This document shows positions 8,211-15,399 of a stretch of 64,000 bases of DNA, piece after piece (position 1 is the first letter of the stretch; each line of letters opens with the position of its first letter). The notes beneath the pieces are model-generated. The model did not search any database. It saw only the letters and a program-made list of their open reading frames with translations, and was not told where the DNA came from. The translations under genes were made by a program, and so were the position numbers. Origin of the DNA: Pseudodesulfovibrio sp. (GTDB lineage: Bacteria; Desulfobacterota; Desulfovibrionia; Desulfovibrionales; Desulfovibrionaceae); NCBI GenBank assembly GCA_016744135.1, contig JADGEX010000001.1:2181029-2245028 (forward strand). The letters are read 5' to 3'.

Positions 8211-9697
8211 CAGAAATCGAAATACAGGTATCTGACCTGTCCGTTAACAAACATGAATATTGCACCTGTTACCAAGGCTATGGCTGAAAACGTTCCTGTC
8301 ATATAACCGAAGATAGCTCCTTGTCTTACGCTGTCCGGAAGGAAGCGTTCGAAAGTCCAGCCTTCTCTGTTACCAAGCATGATTGCTGGGGAGAAGCGAC
8401 GCATGATTTGTACTGTATTGGGCATGAGCCATGCGATAAGCAGTAGAGCACCGAGGTAAGCTTCAACATAGGTGTTGGGTAGGTTGTAAAGTCGGTCAGA
8501 GCTTATTCCGATCATGCTTTGCATGATAACCTGTGCTGTGTAAAAGGTATCAGCCCTGAAAATGACCCAAGCAAAAACCACAAACACGAAGGTGAAGAGT
8601 GTGGATAGCCATGCCGTTGCTCGGTTTTTTCGAAGCATGCAGTGTGATTGGAAAATTCGGTGAACCAGCAGGGCAACACCATGAAGCATCCCCCAGACAA
8701 CAAAGGTCCAGCCTGCGCCATGCCAGATGCCGCATAGGAACATGACGATGAACAGGTTGATGAGAGTTCGGTTTGTTCCCTGCCTGTTGCCACCAAGTGG
8801 GATATAGAGATAAGTCCGTAGGAAGTATCCCAGTGAGATGTGCCATCTTTGCCAAAATTCAGAAATATTGATTGATTTATATGGAGAATAGAAATTGATC
8901 GGAACTTTGATGCCGAACAGGCAGCCGAGACCTATAGCCATGTCCGTATATCCTGAGAAATCATAATAGAGTTGGAGTGAGTATCCGAGGGCTGCACGCC
9001 AGGCTTGCCCCGGATTCGGGATACCCCCATTGGCTACTTGGGCAAAGATTGGGTCGGATATTTTTGCGACATTGTCGGCGAGTCCCGTCTTTTTGAGTAA
9101 CCCCACGGAAAAGAAGAAGAGGAAAAGCATGATCTTTTCTTTGTCGAATTTGATGCCTCCCGGGGAGCGCAACTGTGGAATTGTGTCGTGATGAAAAAGA
9201 ATGGGGCCAGCTACGAGGTGGGGAAAATACGTAATGACCGCGCCGTATTCAGCGACAGTGTATTTTTTGATTCGTTGGGTATAGACATCAGAAAGGAAGG
9301 CTATAGCCGTGAAAGTATAAAAGGATATGCCGATGGGGATTTCGCCGGGCTTCCCTGTGTAATTGAATCCGAATAAGTAGCTCAAGTTCCCCATGAAAAA
9401 ATGGCTATATTTGTAATAACCCAAGAGAAGTAGGGCAACGGTAACTCCTGCGAGAAACCATGTTTTGCGAAGTATGTCGGACTGACTGCGGTTGATACCG
9501 TATGCAGCCAGACAGTTGCTTGTGAGACTGAACAGTAGGATTGGCAGGTATTCAATTCGCCAGTAACCGTAGAAGAACAACGAGAGGCCGATTATGGATA
9601 CAATTTGGGCCGTGGGAGATATCTTTCTGGAAAAATAGAAGACGAGGCACGCGACTGGCAAGAAAAGGAAAAGAAATTCTGGTGAATTGAAAAGCAT
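8210..9697 (-). CDS. MBOAT-family membrane O-acyltransferase (AlgI-like)
   Basis: A 495-residue integral membrane protein with ten or more hydrophobic segments. Family landmarks are FNSPEFLFLFLPV at the N-terminus, FYTFTAIAFLSDVY, the PHLVAGPILFH loop, YYDFSGYTDMAIG, SEFWQRWHISLGYFLRTYLYIPLGGNR and the catalytic-His region CGIWHGAGWTFVVWGMLHG near residue 330. AlgI/DltB-like proteins pass acyl groups across the membrane to a periplasmic acceptor that an SGNH partner uses. The coupled downstream gene supplies that partner. No good ribosome site is visible before ATG 9697. Confidence 0.92.
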   Translation of the reverse strand: MLFNSPEFLFLFLPVACLVFYFSRKISPTAQIVSIIGLSLFFYGYWRIEYLPILLFSLTSNCLAAYGINRSQSDILRKTWFLAGVTVALLLLGYYKYSHFFMGNLSYLFGFNYTGKPGEIPIGISFYTFTAIAFLSDVYTQRIKKYTVAEYGAVITYFPHLVAGPILFHHDTIPQLRSPGGIKFDKEKIMLFLFFFSVGLLKKTGLADNVAKISDPIFAQVANGGIPNPGQAWRAALGYSLQLYYDFSGYTDMAIGLGCLFGIKVPINFYSPYKSINISEFWQRWHISLGYFLRTYLYIPLGGNRQGTNRTLINLFIVMFLCGIWHGAGWTFVVWGMLHGVALLVHRIFQSHCMLRKNRATAWLSTLFTFVFVVFAWVIFRADTFYTAQVIMQSMIGISSDRLYNLPNTYVEAYLGALLLIAWLMPNTVQIMRRFSPAIMLGNREGWTFERFLPDSVRQGAIFGYMTGTFSAIALVTGAIFMFVNGQVRYLYFDF

Positions 9698-9918
9698 ATG
9701 TGTGCCGCGTGGTTGATTCTGTTTGAAAGGCTCTTGTAGTCGTAGCCTTGTGCATGAAAAGGCCGATAAATGTCAAGAAATCTCAAAAAATATAAAATAT
9801 TCTGTATAAAATAGGTTGATTTGTTTTTCTGAGAGTGGAATTATGATTGGCGAAGTTTTTTTGGCGACAGAATGAAATATTATGTTGGAATACTCGTGAT
9901 TCAGTTAGCTTTTTTGTT
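9698..9918. other. AT-rich intergenic region
   Basis: Very A/T-rich sequence upstream of the MBOAT gene. It contains TATAAAAT-like words around 9793-9812 and a TTGACA on the minus strand near 9771-9776, but I could not pair these into a convincing promoter. No gene is supported. Confidence 0.4.
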
Positions 9919-10125
9919 TCATATTATGACAAACAGGAAAACGAGATGACATTGGACTATACGTTTTCGGGTCTTGCCGGTAGTCTTTTTGGCATCTTTG
10001 CGAAGTTGATCAATTTCTTTTTTGAAATTGTTTTTTAGTCTCTTTTTTTCATCCTGTTCGGCAGCTTCTAGTTCATCCTTAAATATCTGGATTCGTTTGT
10101 CATCACTATTTCACATTGATTTCAT
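9919..10125 (-). pseudogene. small Lys/Glu-rich ORF interrupted by an in-frame TGA
   Basis: Reading leftward from ATG 10125 gives MKSM, then TGA (10113-10111), then 63 further sense codons to a stop at 9919. The downstream part looks like a charged coiled coil (IFKDELEAAEQDEKKRLK, EIDQLRKDAKKTTG) followed by a hydrophobic end (LVFLFVII). The ribosome site is poor. No selenocysteine-type hairpin follows the TGA. It is probably a decayed small gene left over next to the phage-derived module; it could also be chance. Confidence 0.3.
9946..10038 (+). CDS. possible 30-residue hydrophobic peptide
   Basis: ATG at 9946 with AGGA seven bases upstream encodes MTLDYTFSGLAGSLFGI and a hydrophobic tail ending FFFEIVF. 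It could be a single-span membrane peptide or small toxin, but it overlaps an antisense charged ORF and has no other support. Confidence 0.2.
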   Translation: MTLDYTFSGLAGSLFGIFAKLINFFFEIVF

Positions 10126-10149
10126 AGTATCTTTTTCTTGTATGGGGAA

Positions 10150-10173
10150 CCGGGAGCGACATTTCGCCCCCGG
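10150..10173 (-). terminator. hairpin at the end of the phage-like module
   Basis: Ten-base arms (CCGGGAGCGA / TCGCCCCCGG, one wobble) with a 4-nt loop lie ~14 bp after the stop of the scaffold-like gene. No clear T-tract follows, so it may be a weak or Rho-assisted terminator. Confidence 0.4.
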
Positions 10174-10186
10174 CTTGTTTCATGAT

Positions 10187-11023
10187 TTAGAGCCTGCTGC
10201 CGGGGACATAGTCGCCGGGGTAGAGCATTTCAAAGCCTTCATTGACCTTTTTGACGAAGGTTGAGTCGCGTTTGGACGGATCACTGAAACGGGGATCTTT
10301 CATCATTTCTCGCAGTCGTTCGATGGACAGGTCTTCGCCCCATCCCTTGGTTGAGCCTCGCAGGCCTCCTTCGAGTACCAGCGGCGCGATCTTGGCAAAG
10401 GCGTTGATGACGGCTGCGTGGTTGCCCGCATTGGTTTTGTCGAGAGCTGTCAGCAGGTCGTCACCACCAATGGCTTCGGCAGCGCGCATGGCATGGTCGA
10501 GAATGGAGGGCGTGTCGCCGCGATGAATGGAACGCAGGGATTCCAGTTCTGTCTCGCGCATGGTCTGCGCCTCATTTTCAATCCCGTGATGGGCGTCCAT
10601 GACCAGCGGCATGAACCATTCATACAGCCCGGATACCTGTTTCGGGGTCAAGCCCAATTCGTGGGCTTTCTGCCTGAGGCCGTTGGTCAGGTCTTCACGG
10701 ATTTCAAAGCCGTCAGGCACGTCCATGTTTGGTAATTCGTAGCCGTCCGCAGCTTCGGGACGGCCCAGAGCCCCATAGAAGGCAGCCAATTCTTCAGGGC
10801 CATCGTCATCGCCGGGCATCCGCACGTATCCTTCCGGGCTTTTGCCGATCATGCGCTGGGCATGAACCAATGCCTTCACGGCTTCGTCCTTGGTGGCGTA
10901 TTTGGCGAGAACCGGATGGTCGCGCAGGAGCATTTCCGTTTCCACGCCGTTTTCGTCAGCCTGTTTGACGGTCCAGTCTTCGGGAAGGGTCATCTGCCAT
11001 TTTTTATTGGTATTGGGTGTCAT
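10187..11023 (-). CDS. phage capsid-assembly/scaffold-like protein
   Basis: A 278-residue acidic, helical, soluble protein with no signal or membrane segment. The N-terminal part has LPEDWTVK, VLAKYATKDEAVKALVHAQRMIGKS and MPGDDDGPEELAAFYGALGRP; the middle has LGLTPKQVSGLYEWF. This arrangement (whole-length alpha-helical, 'LAKY.t.dE...a...aqr.iG', 'lG.P...dgYe') is common in scaffold-like proteins that follow portal genes in podoviruses. Function is inferred from position and character. Its ATG overlaps the stop of the Bbp19-like gene (ATGA). No major capsid gene follows, so the module ends here. Confidence 0.6.
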   Translation of the reverse strand: MTPNTNKKWQMTLPEDWTVKQADENGVETEMLLRDHPVLAKYATKDEAVKALVHAQRMIGKSPEGYVRMPGDDDGPEELAAFYGALGRPEAADGYELPNMDVPDGFEIREDLTNGLRQKAHELGLTPKQVSGLYEWFMPLVMDAHHGIENEAQTMRETELESLRSIHRGDTPSILDHAMRAAEAIGGDDLLTALDKTNAGNHAAVINAFAKIAPLVLEGGLRGSTKGWGEDLSIERLREMMKDPRFSDPSKRDSTFVKKVNEGFEMLYPGDYVPGSRL

Positions 11024-11250
11024 CGGTTGATTTCCTTATTGATGAAGTTGTTTTCATTGAGCATGTGTTTCATGTGTAGGATCAGCGACCTGCGTCCTTC
11101 ATTGAACTGTGTGCGCCCTGCATCCGTGGAAAATGTGGAGCGCATGAAGCTTCCGCGTTTTTCCAAATCATCCATGATTGTTGCGCCGTCAGCCGATTCA
11201 AAAAGCCGTTTATAGGCTCGATGCAGCTCCAGAGGAGAGGTCTCAGACAT
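11020..11250 (-). CDS. Bbp19-like small phage protein
   Basis: A 76-residue protein: LHRAYKRLFESADGATIMDD, then TFSTDAGRTQFNEGRRSLIL and a short C-terminal helix. The combination of an N-terminal 'RLF.s..G..vl.DL' and a central 'T.fnEGRRsliL.i' matches what I know of the Bbp19 family of Bordetella phage BPP-1-like viruses. Its role in virions is not known. It overlaps the connector gene by eight bases and the scaffold-like gene by four, so the three are translated as a coupled set. Confidence 0.65.
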   Translation of the reverse strand: MSETSPLELHRAYKRLFESADGATIMDDLEKRGSFMRSTFSTDAGRTQFNEGRRSLILHMKHMLNENNFINKEINR

Positions 11251-13021
11251 GCGATACCTCCTCGTCTGCTTCCGTTTGTTGCAGAACCACGGTCTCTTCC
11301 TGTGTCATATCTTCGGACTGAGTGGGGTCGGGAGCCATGTGTTCTGGCGGTGGTCCGACAATACCGAGCGCTCCGGCGAGCATTCCCCACAGTTCGGTGA
11401 GGACATTGGGCCGGTCTGTGTATGCTTCGGATAACGTTTTGGCGATTGCGGCCATGCTGGCGACCGTAGCTGTTGTCTGAGCGCTTCCGGCAGCCTTGCT
11501 TTTGCCTTCGCGGGCGGCGGCTACATCCTGTTCCGGTTTCAGGTAGTCCGACGGGGTGTCGAACAGTTCTGCAACGTGTCGAGCCATGCGATCGGTGTCG
11601 AAGTTGTCCATGATTCCGAAAGCGTCTGCGCCTCCCACCAGCGGGCCAAGGTATTCCATGGTTTGGGACAACCCCTGTGCCTCGTACTGCTTTTGAGCGC
11701 GGGCAACGGGTGAGGTGTAACGCACATCCAGATCGTCGGGCGTCAGTCCTTGCGGGAAGGAAGGCAGCCCTCCACTGCGGAGCATGATGCGGAACACGCG
11801 CTTGATGAGCGGGCTGAGGAATTCAGTTTGCAATCTGCCAAGGACAGGGCCGAGGACGCGCATTTTTTCGGATTGGCGGATAACCGCTTCGGTGGCGGTG
11901 ACAGCCGGGCCTTCCGGGGCGATCTGGTCGCCAAGGAAGATACGCCGGATGGACTCGCGTCGTTGGTTCATCATCTCTTCGGTGGCACCGAGATCCACAT
12001 GTACCGGCAGTGCTTCGATGCGGTCTGATGATCCTGCCCGATAATAGGACAACCCACCCGGACCGGAGCGAACCGGACCGAGGAAACCGTCGTCCGGCAC
12101 CATGAGCGGCGGGTCTGACATTTTTTCGGCAGCCATAAGCGCAGTACGGGCCATGGCGTTGAGCACGCGGGTATCGGAAAGGGCGGTCTGGCCCGGTCCA
12201 CGACCATAGGTTTCGCCTGCGGCCTTGGCCCAGCGTGGAACCATGTACGGCATTTCCAAATAGCCGGTTTCTTCCACAATGTGATTGTTCTTGGTTTCCA
12301 TGTACACGCTGGCATAAGGGAAGTTCATTACCCCGAGACCTCGCGGGTCGCGGTCAGATCGAGGATAGACCGCGTGCAGTATTTCCACTTTCTCGTCGGG
12401 TTTGTCCTCGGCCTTGCGTTTGGTTTCATCCGAGCAGTTCACGCCCCATTCCTGAATGGCCTGACGGGCGGATATTTCGTATTTGCGGTATACGGTGTCC
12501 ACCTGACCCCGAACAGATTCGGCCACATAGACTTCGCCAAGCGGTCTGGTGGAAAATCGGACAATCATTTCATTGTCGGCTTCCACATACATCACCGCAG
12601 TACCAAGCAGGGCCACATCCAGATAAAGTTCATGGACATGAGTCTGGAACCCTGAATCTTCGGCGTTGAATACGGCAACCATTCGTTCGCGGGCTTCCTG
12701 AAGGAAGGTGCGTACGTCTGCATTGTCACCAAGTTGACGGTCTTTAACCGAGATATCGAACCACGGCAGGGAAGGGTTGGTAAGCAAGCCCCCCAAGGAT
12801 GAAGCCAGCAGCTCCAGCGCGTGCATGGGCGTGGAGTCGAAGATGCGTTCATCACCGGTCTGACCGCGAAACGAGTTGGAGCCGCCAATGGAGGTGAAAC
12901 TGTTCTTGCGGGGCAACATGTATTCGGTCAATTCCTGCCAGGAACTCACCCATGGTTGCCGTGCTTCTTCCAGTCCGCTGAACCGGGTGAGCAGTGAGCG
13001 CGCACGTTCTGTTGCGTCCAT
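11243..13021 (-). CDS. phage head-tail connector (portal-like) protein
   Basis: A 592-residue protein if started at MDATERARSLL (ATG 13021), one base after the stop of the preceding ORF; an in-frame extension to 13141 overlaps that gene. The N-terminus (RQPWVSSWQELTEYMLPRK, then GDERIFDSTPMHALELLASS and LTNPSLPWFDI) is the signature of the podoviral head-to-tail connecting protein family. AAMYVEADNE-type beta segments, PRWAKAAGETYGRGPG, and DTRVLNAMARTALMAAEKM are also typical. The C-terminus is acidic. The frame is intact and host-like in base composition, suggesting it is not freshly decaying. In a phage this dodecameric protein forms the DNA entry pore. Confidence 0.88.
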   Translation of the reverse strand: MDATERARSLLTRFSGLEEARQPWVSSWQELTEYMLPRKNSFTSIGGSNSFRGQTGDERIFDSTPMHALELLASSLGGLLTNPSLPWFDISVKDRQLGDNADVRTFLQEARERMVAVFNAEDSGFQTHVHELYLDVALLGTAVMYVEADNEMIVRFSTRPLGEVYVAESVRGQVDTVYRKYEISARQAIQEWGVNCSDETKRKAEDKPDEKVEILHAVYPRSDRDPRGLGVMNFPYASVYMETKNNHIVEETGYLEMPYMVPRWAKAAGETYGRGPGQTALSDTRVLNAMARTALMAAEKMSDPPLMVPDDGFLGPVRSGPGGLSYYRAGSSDRIEALPVHVDLGATEEMMNQRRESIRRIFLGDQIAPEGPAVTATEAVIRQSEKMRVLGPVLGRLQTEFLSPLIKRVFRIMLRSGGLPSFPQGLTPDDLDVRYTSPVARAQKQYEAQGLSQTMEYLGPLVGGADAFGIMDNFDTDRMARHVAELFDTPSDYLKPEQDVAAAREGKSKAAGSAQTTATVASMAAIAKTLSEAYTDRPNVLTELWGMLAGALGIVGPPPEHMAPDPTQSEDMTQEETVVLQQTEADEEVSHV

Positions 13022-13022
13022 G

Positions 13023-13307
13023 CTACTCTCCCAACTTGTTCTTGAGGCCCGTGGGATTGTTTTCTTCTTCCTCAACCAGAGATGCCGCTCCATTGGAGAG
13101 TGTACTGGCGTTGCGTTTTTTTTCCAGATTTCGGGCTTCATTTATCTTTTCCCTGTCCCTTCGACGGGCGTCCGCCTCCTTTTTGCGCTGTTGCTCTTCA
13201 CGAGCTTTGCGTTCTTTTTCCATGTCGCCGGATGAATCCGGTTTGTGTTGGATCAACCCTCCGACTGTGCCAAGCACGGTTGAGATTATTGATGCAGATC
13301 CTCCCAT
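13023..13307 (-). CDS. small phage-module protein
   Basis: A 94-residue protein with AGGAGGATTTTATT before its ATG. It has a Gly/Ser-rich hydrophobic N-terminus (GGSASIISTVLGTVGGLIQ), a long Lys/Arg/Glu helix (KERKAREEQQRKKEADARRR) and a polar tail. Small proteins of this shape lie next to connector genes in BPP-1-like podoviruses. The function is unknown. It is the first gene of the four-gene leftward set. Confidence 0.55.
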   Translation of the reverse strand: MGGSASIISTVLGTVGGLIQHKPDSSGDMEKERKAREEQQRKKEADARRRDREKINEARNLEKKRNASTLSNGAASLVEEEENNPTGLKNKLGE

Positions 13308-13369
13308 AATAAAATCCTCCTGTAAGATGTTTCACAGGAGGCTAACCCCGGTTTTTCGCAAAATCGGGA

Positions 13370-13501
13370 AATGTGAATGAATGTATATTCAAATCATTCA
13401 ATAGGTATAAAAAAACACCTTGACAGGGGTGGGGAATAGGACAGTTTATTTGCCGAAAAAAAGGACAAGGCCTGCCGAGATTCGATCGGCAGGCCTTGTC
13501 C
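13370..13501 (-). repeat. direct repeat copy A (with terminator) flanking the Rhs fragments
   Basis: About 132 bp nearly identical in its first 75 bp to 15155-15285, in the same orientation. Shared words include ATGTATATTCAAATCATTCA and CACCTTGACAGGGGTGGGGA. The hairpin part is more diverged between copies. Confidence 0.85.
13456..13501 (-). terminator. intrinsic terminator in repeat copy A
   Basis: A perfect 16-bp stem (GGACAAGGCCTGCCGA and its complement) with a 7-nt loop. On the minus strand it is followed by seven T. It would end leftward transcription from the Rhs fragments before the phage-like module. Confidence 0.85.
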
Positions 13502-13544
13502 TGAAAAGTGAACGGATGGAGCTGAAAAGGGGCGTCGGGAAAGT

Positions 13545-13641
13545 GCCCGTATCAGTCGGAGGATATGGAGCGGTGTTTACATCGTAGTCGCGCCAGCCGA
13601 AACGGACGAAGCCGAGATCTCGGTCGTGCAGATCAAAATTT
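13545..13641 (-). pseudogene. Rhs core fragment (short remnant)
   Basis: Leftward translation gives LHDRDLGFVRFGWRDYDVNT, which repeats the end of the Rhs core found in the 14077-15150 gene with only a few base changes, then runs into unrelated sequence. There is no start and no upstream core, so this is a scrap of a second Rhs gene. Confidence 0.8.
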
Positions 13642-13673
13642 GTGGCTTTGAGGAATACATATTCTTTGCACCG

Positions 13674-13976
13674 TCATATAGATAATATGGTAAGAATAAG
13701 CAGTATGCTAATTGCTTCGTTCAGAGTCAGTGCTCTAATTTGAAAGAGCGGTGATATAAATCTTTCCCAGAAAGATTGAATAATCCATACAGACATTGCA
13801 GAAGAAAAGAGAAATAAAAGAATTAGTGTTGCTGACCCCATTAAAGCATCGTGATTAAAGATTGCGTCAAGAAGCGTTGCAGGCTCTTCTTTATATTCTA
13901 GTATTGACTTAATTGATTGAAATATGACCAATGCACAAAAGAGAATAGCATTGTATTTTGTCGTTATTTTTTTCAT
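13674..13976 (-). CDS. small membrane protein; possible Rhs-linked immunity protein
   Basis: A 100-residue protein with three hydrophobic segments: residues ~10-24 (ILFCALVIFQSIK), ~50-70 (TLILLFLFSSAMSVWII) and the extreme C-terminus (EAISILLILTILSI). The region is much more A/T-rich than its surroundings, as Rhs tips usually are. It lies directly downstream of the Rhs C-terminal tip, the usual place for a cognate immunity gene, but there is no recognisable immunity family. The ribosome site is weak. Confidence 0.45.
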   Translation of the reverse strand: MKKITTKYNAILFCALVIFQSIKSILEYKEEPATLLDAIFNHDALMGSATLILLFLFSSAMSVWIIQSFWERFISPLFQIRALTLNEAISILLILTILSI

Positions 13977-14076
13977 TATATCTTAAGTTCTTAAAGTTAT
14001 GTAAATGGTACCTGCTTTGGCAATGTTTGTTACCAAAGCAGGCAATGAGGCTCGTAGCGAGGATCAATTTCTTTTA

Positions 14077-15150
14077 TTATTTCTTGTTTTTGTTCCAATC
14101 AGAATCGGGATCACAATAGTCCCGGACTCCATCACTGTCGGTGTCCATGGACATCGGGTCTTCATCCAGCCCTTTTCCATTCAAAAATCTGTCTAAACCT
14201 TGAAGAAACTGATTTTTTGGATTTTTATCAGCAGCTTCCTTGCCTGTTTTTTTTATTCCGGCTTTGGTTCCTTGTCTAACCCCTTGCTTGATAATCCAAT
14301 TCAAGAATAATCCATTGGAATCATTTGCATTCACCGGATCATCCAGACAATACCCATACCAATCTGAATCGCCACCCTTGTCGCCGATGGGGTCCGGGGC
14401 GGTCCATCTGCTGGTGTTTGCATCGTAGTCGCGCCAGCCGAAGCGGACGAAGCCGAGATCGCGGTCATGCAGGCCTCCGGCATAGCCGATAGGGATGCGT
14501 AGGCTTGGATTGGTGTCTTCAATGATGCCGCCAAATGGATCGTACAGAATTTCCTGTATCACATTGCCTTCCGGGTCGGCAACGACTCGAAGACTTCCGA
14601 CTTGGTCATAGAAGAGGTAGGCGATTGTGCCATCATCCCGGCGCATTGCGTATGGGGTGCGGGTTTCGTCCTGATAGGCGAATTCGTACCCGTGTTGTCC
14701 GTCATGAAAGCCGGCAAGGCGGACGAAATCGAGCCATGCGTATGCCTCGACCAACTGGCCGTTGCAATACTTGGCAATGCGTTGGCCGTTGTCGTCATGA
14801 CGGTAGGTGAAGACCCGATTCTGATCTTCCACCTCCATCCTGAGCAGACGATAGTCGGGCGAATATTTGTATAGATAATACGTGCCGCCATGTGACCAGA
14901 TGGACCGGAAGCCTTTTTCATCATGTGTGTACGAATCTTTTCCAGCCCGAAGCAGCCGGTTCTCCATCGTGTAGGTGTAATCTCGATAGTTAGAGCCAGC
15001 CGTGGCCGGAAGATAGTCACGCATGCGGCGACCTTCCTTGTCATAGTGGCACTGACAGATCAGCCGTCCGTCAAGATGCGCCTCCTGCAATCGCCCGTCT
15101 TTGTCATATGAATATTTCCAGACAACCATACCCTTGGTTTTCCACAACAC
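14077..15150 (-). pseudogene. truncated Rhs protein: core end plus C-terminal tip
   Basis: A 357-codon open frame encoding YD repeats (YSYDKDGRLQEAHLDG, CHYDKEGRRMRDYLP, YTYTMENRLLRAG) and the Rhs-associated core (YDPFGGIIEDTNPSLRIPIG, LGFVRFGWRDYD, RWTAPDPIGDKGGD, YGYCLDDPVNANDSNGL). A variable tip of ~75 residues follows, with KKTGKEAADKNPKNQFLQG and a Ca-binding-like DTDSDGVRDYCDPDSD. Complete Rhs proteins are over 1,000 residues and carry N-terminal delivery domains; none precedes this ORF and the frame starts inside the repeats, without a ribosome site. It is an orphan core-tip fragment that could serve as a donor for tip exchange. No nuclease motif is clear in the tip. Confidence 0.8.
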
Positions 15151-15154
15151 CCCG

Positions 15155-15285
15155 AAATGTAAATGAATGTATATTCAAATCATTCAATAGGTATAAAAAA
15201 ACACCTTGACAGGGGTGGGGAATAGGACGGTTTTTTTGCTGAAAAAAGGATAAGGCCTGTCGGGACTTGACCGGCAGGTCTTCCC
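15155..15285 (-). repeat. direct repeat copy B (with terminator) flanking the Rhs fragments
   Basis: The partner of 13370-13501 in the same orientation, including a 12-15 bp imperfect stem and six T on the minus strand (15242-15285). The two copies bracket the Rhs fragments. Confidence 0.85.
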
Positions 15286-15344
15286 TTGAAAATCGAAACC
15301 TTCCGGGTCGGCGATTTCTTGAATTCCCCCCAGCCGTCGGAGAC

Positions 15345-15385
15345 AAAAAAAGCCCCTGCCCGATACAAATCGGGCAGGGGCTTTT
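15345..15385 (-). terminator. intrinsic terminator of the diguanylate cyclase gene
   Basis: Seventeen-base arms (AAAAGCCCCTGCCCGAT and its complement) around an ACAA loop, with a run of T on the minus strand, 15 bp after the stop codon at 15400. Symmetric enough to work in both directions. Confidence 0.9.
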
Positions 15386-15399
15386 GGGAGTGCGTGTTA

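Noticed and set aside
10111-10113. TGA as selenocysteine codon
   Set aside because: No stable hairpin directly downstream and no redox motif around it.
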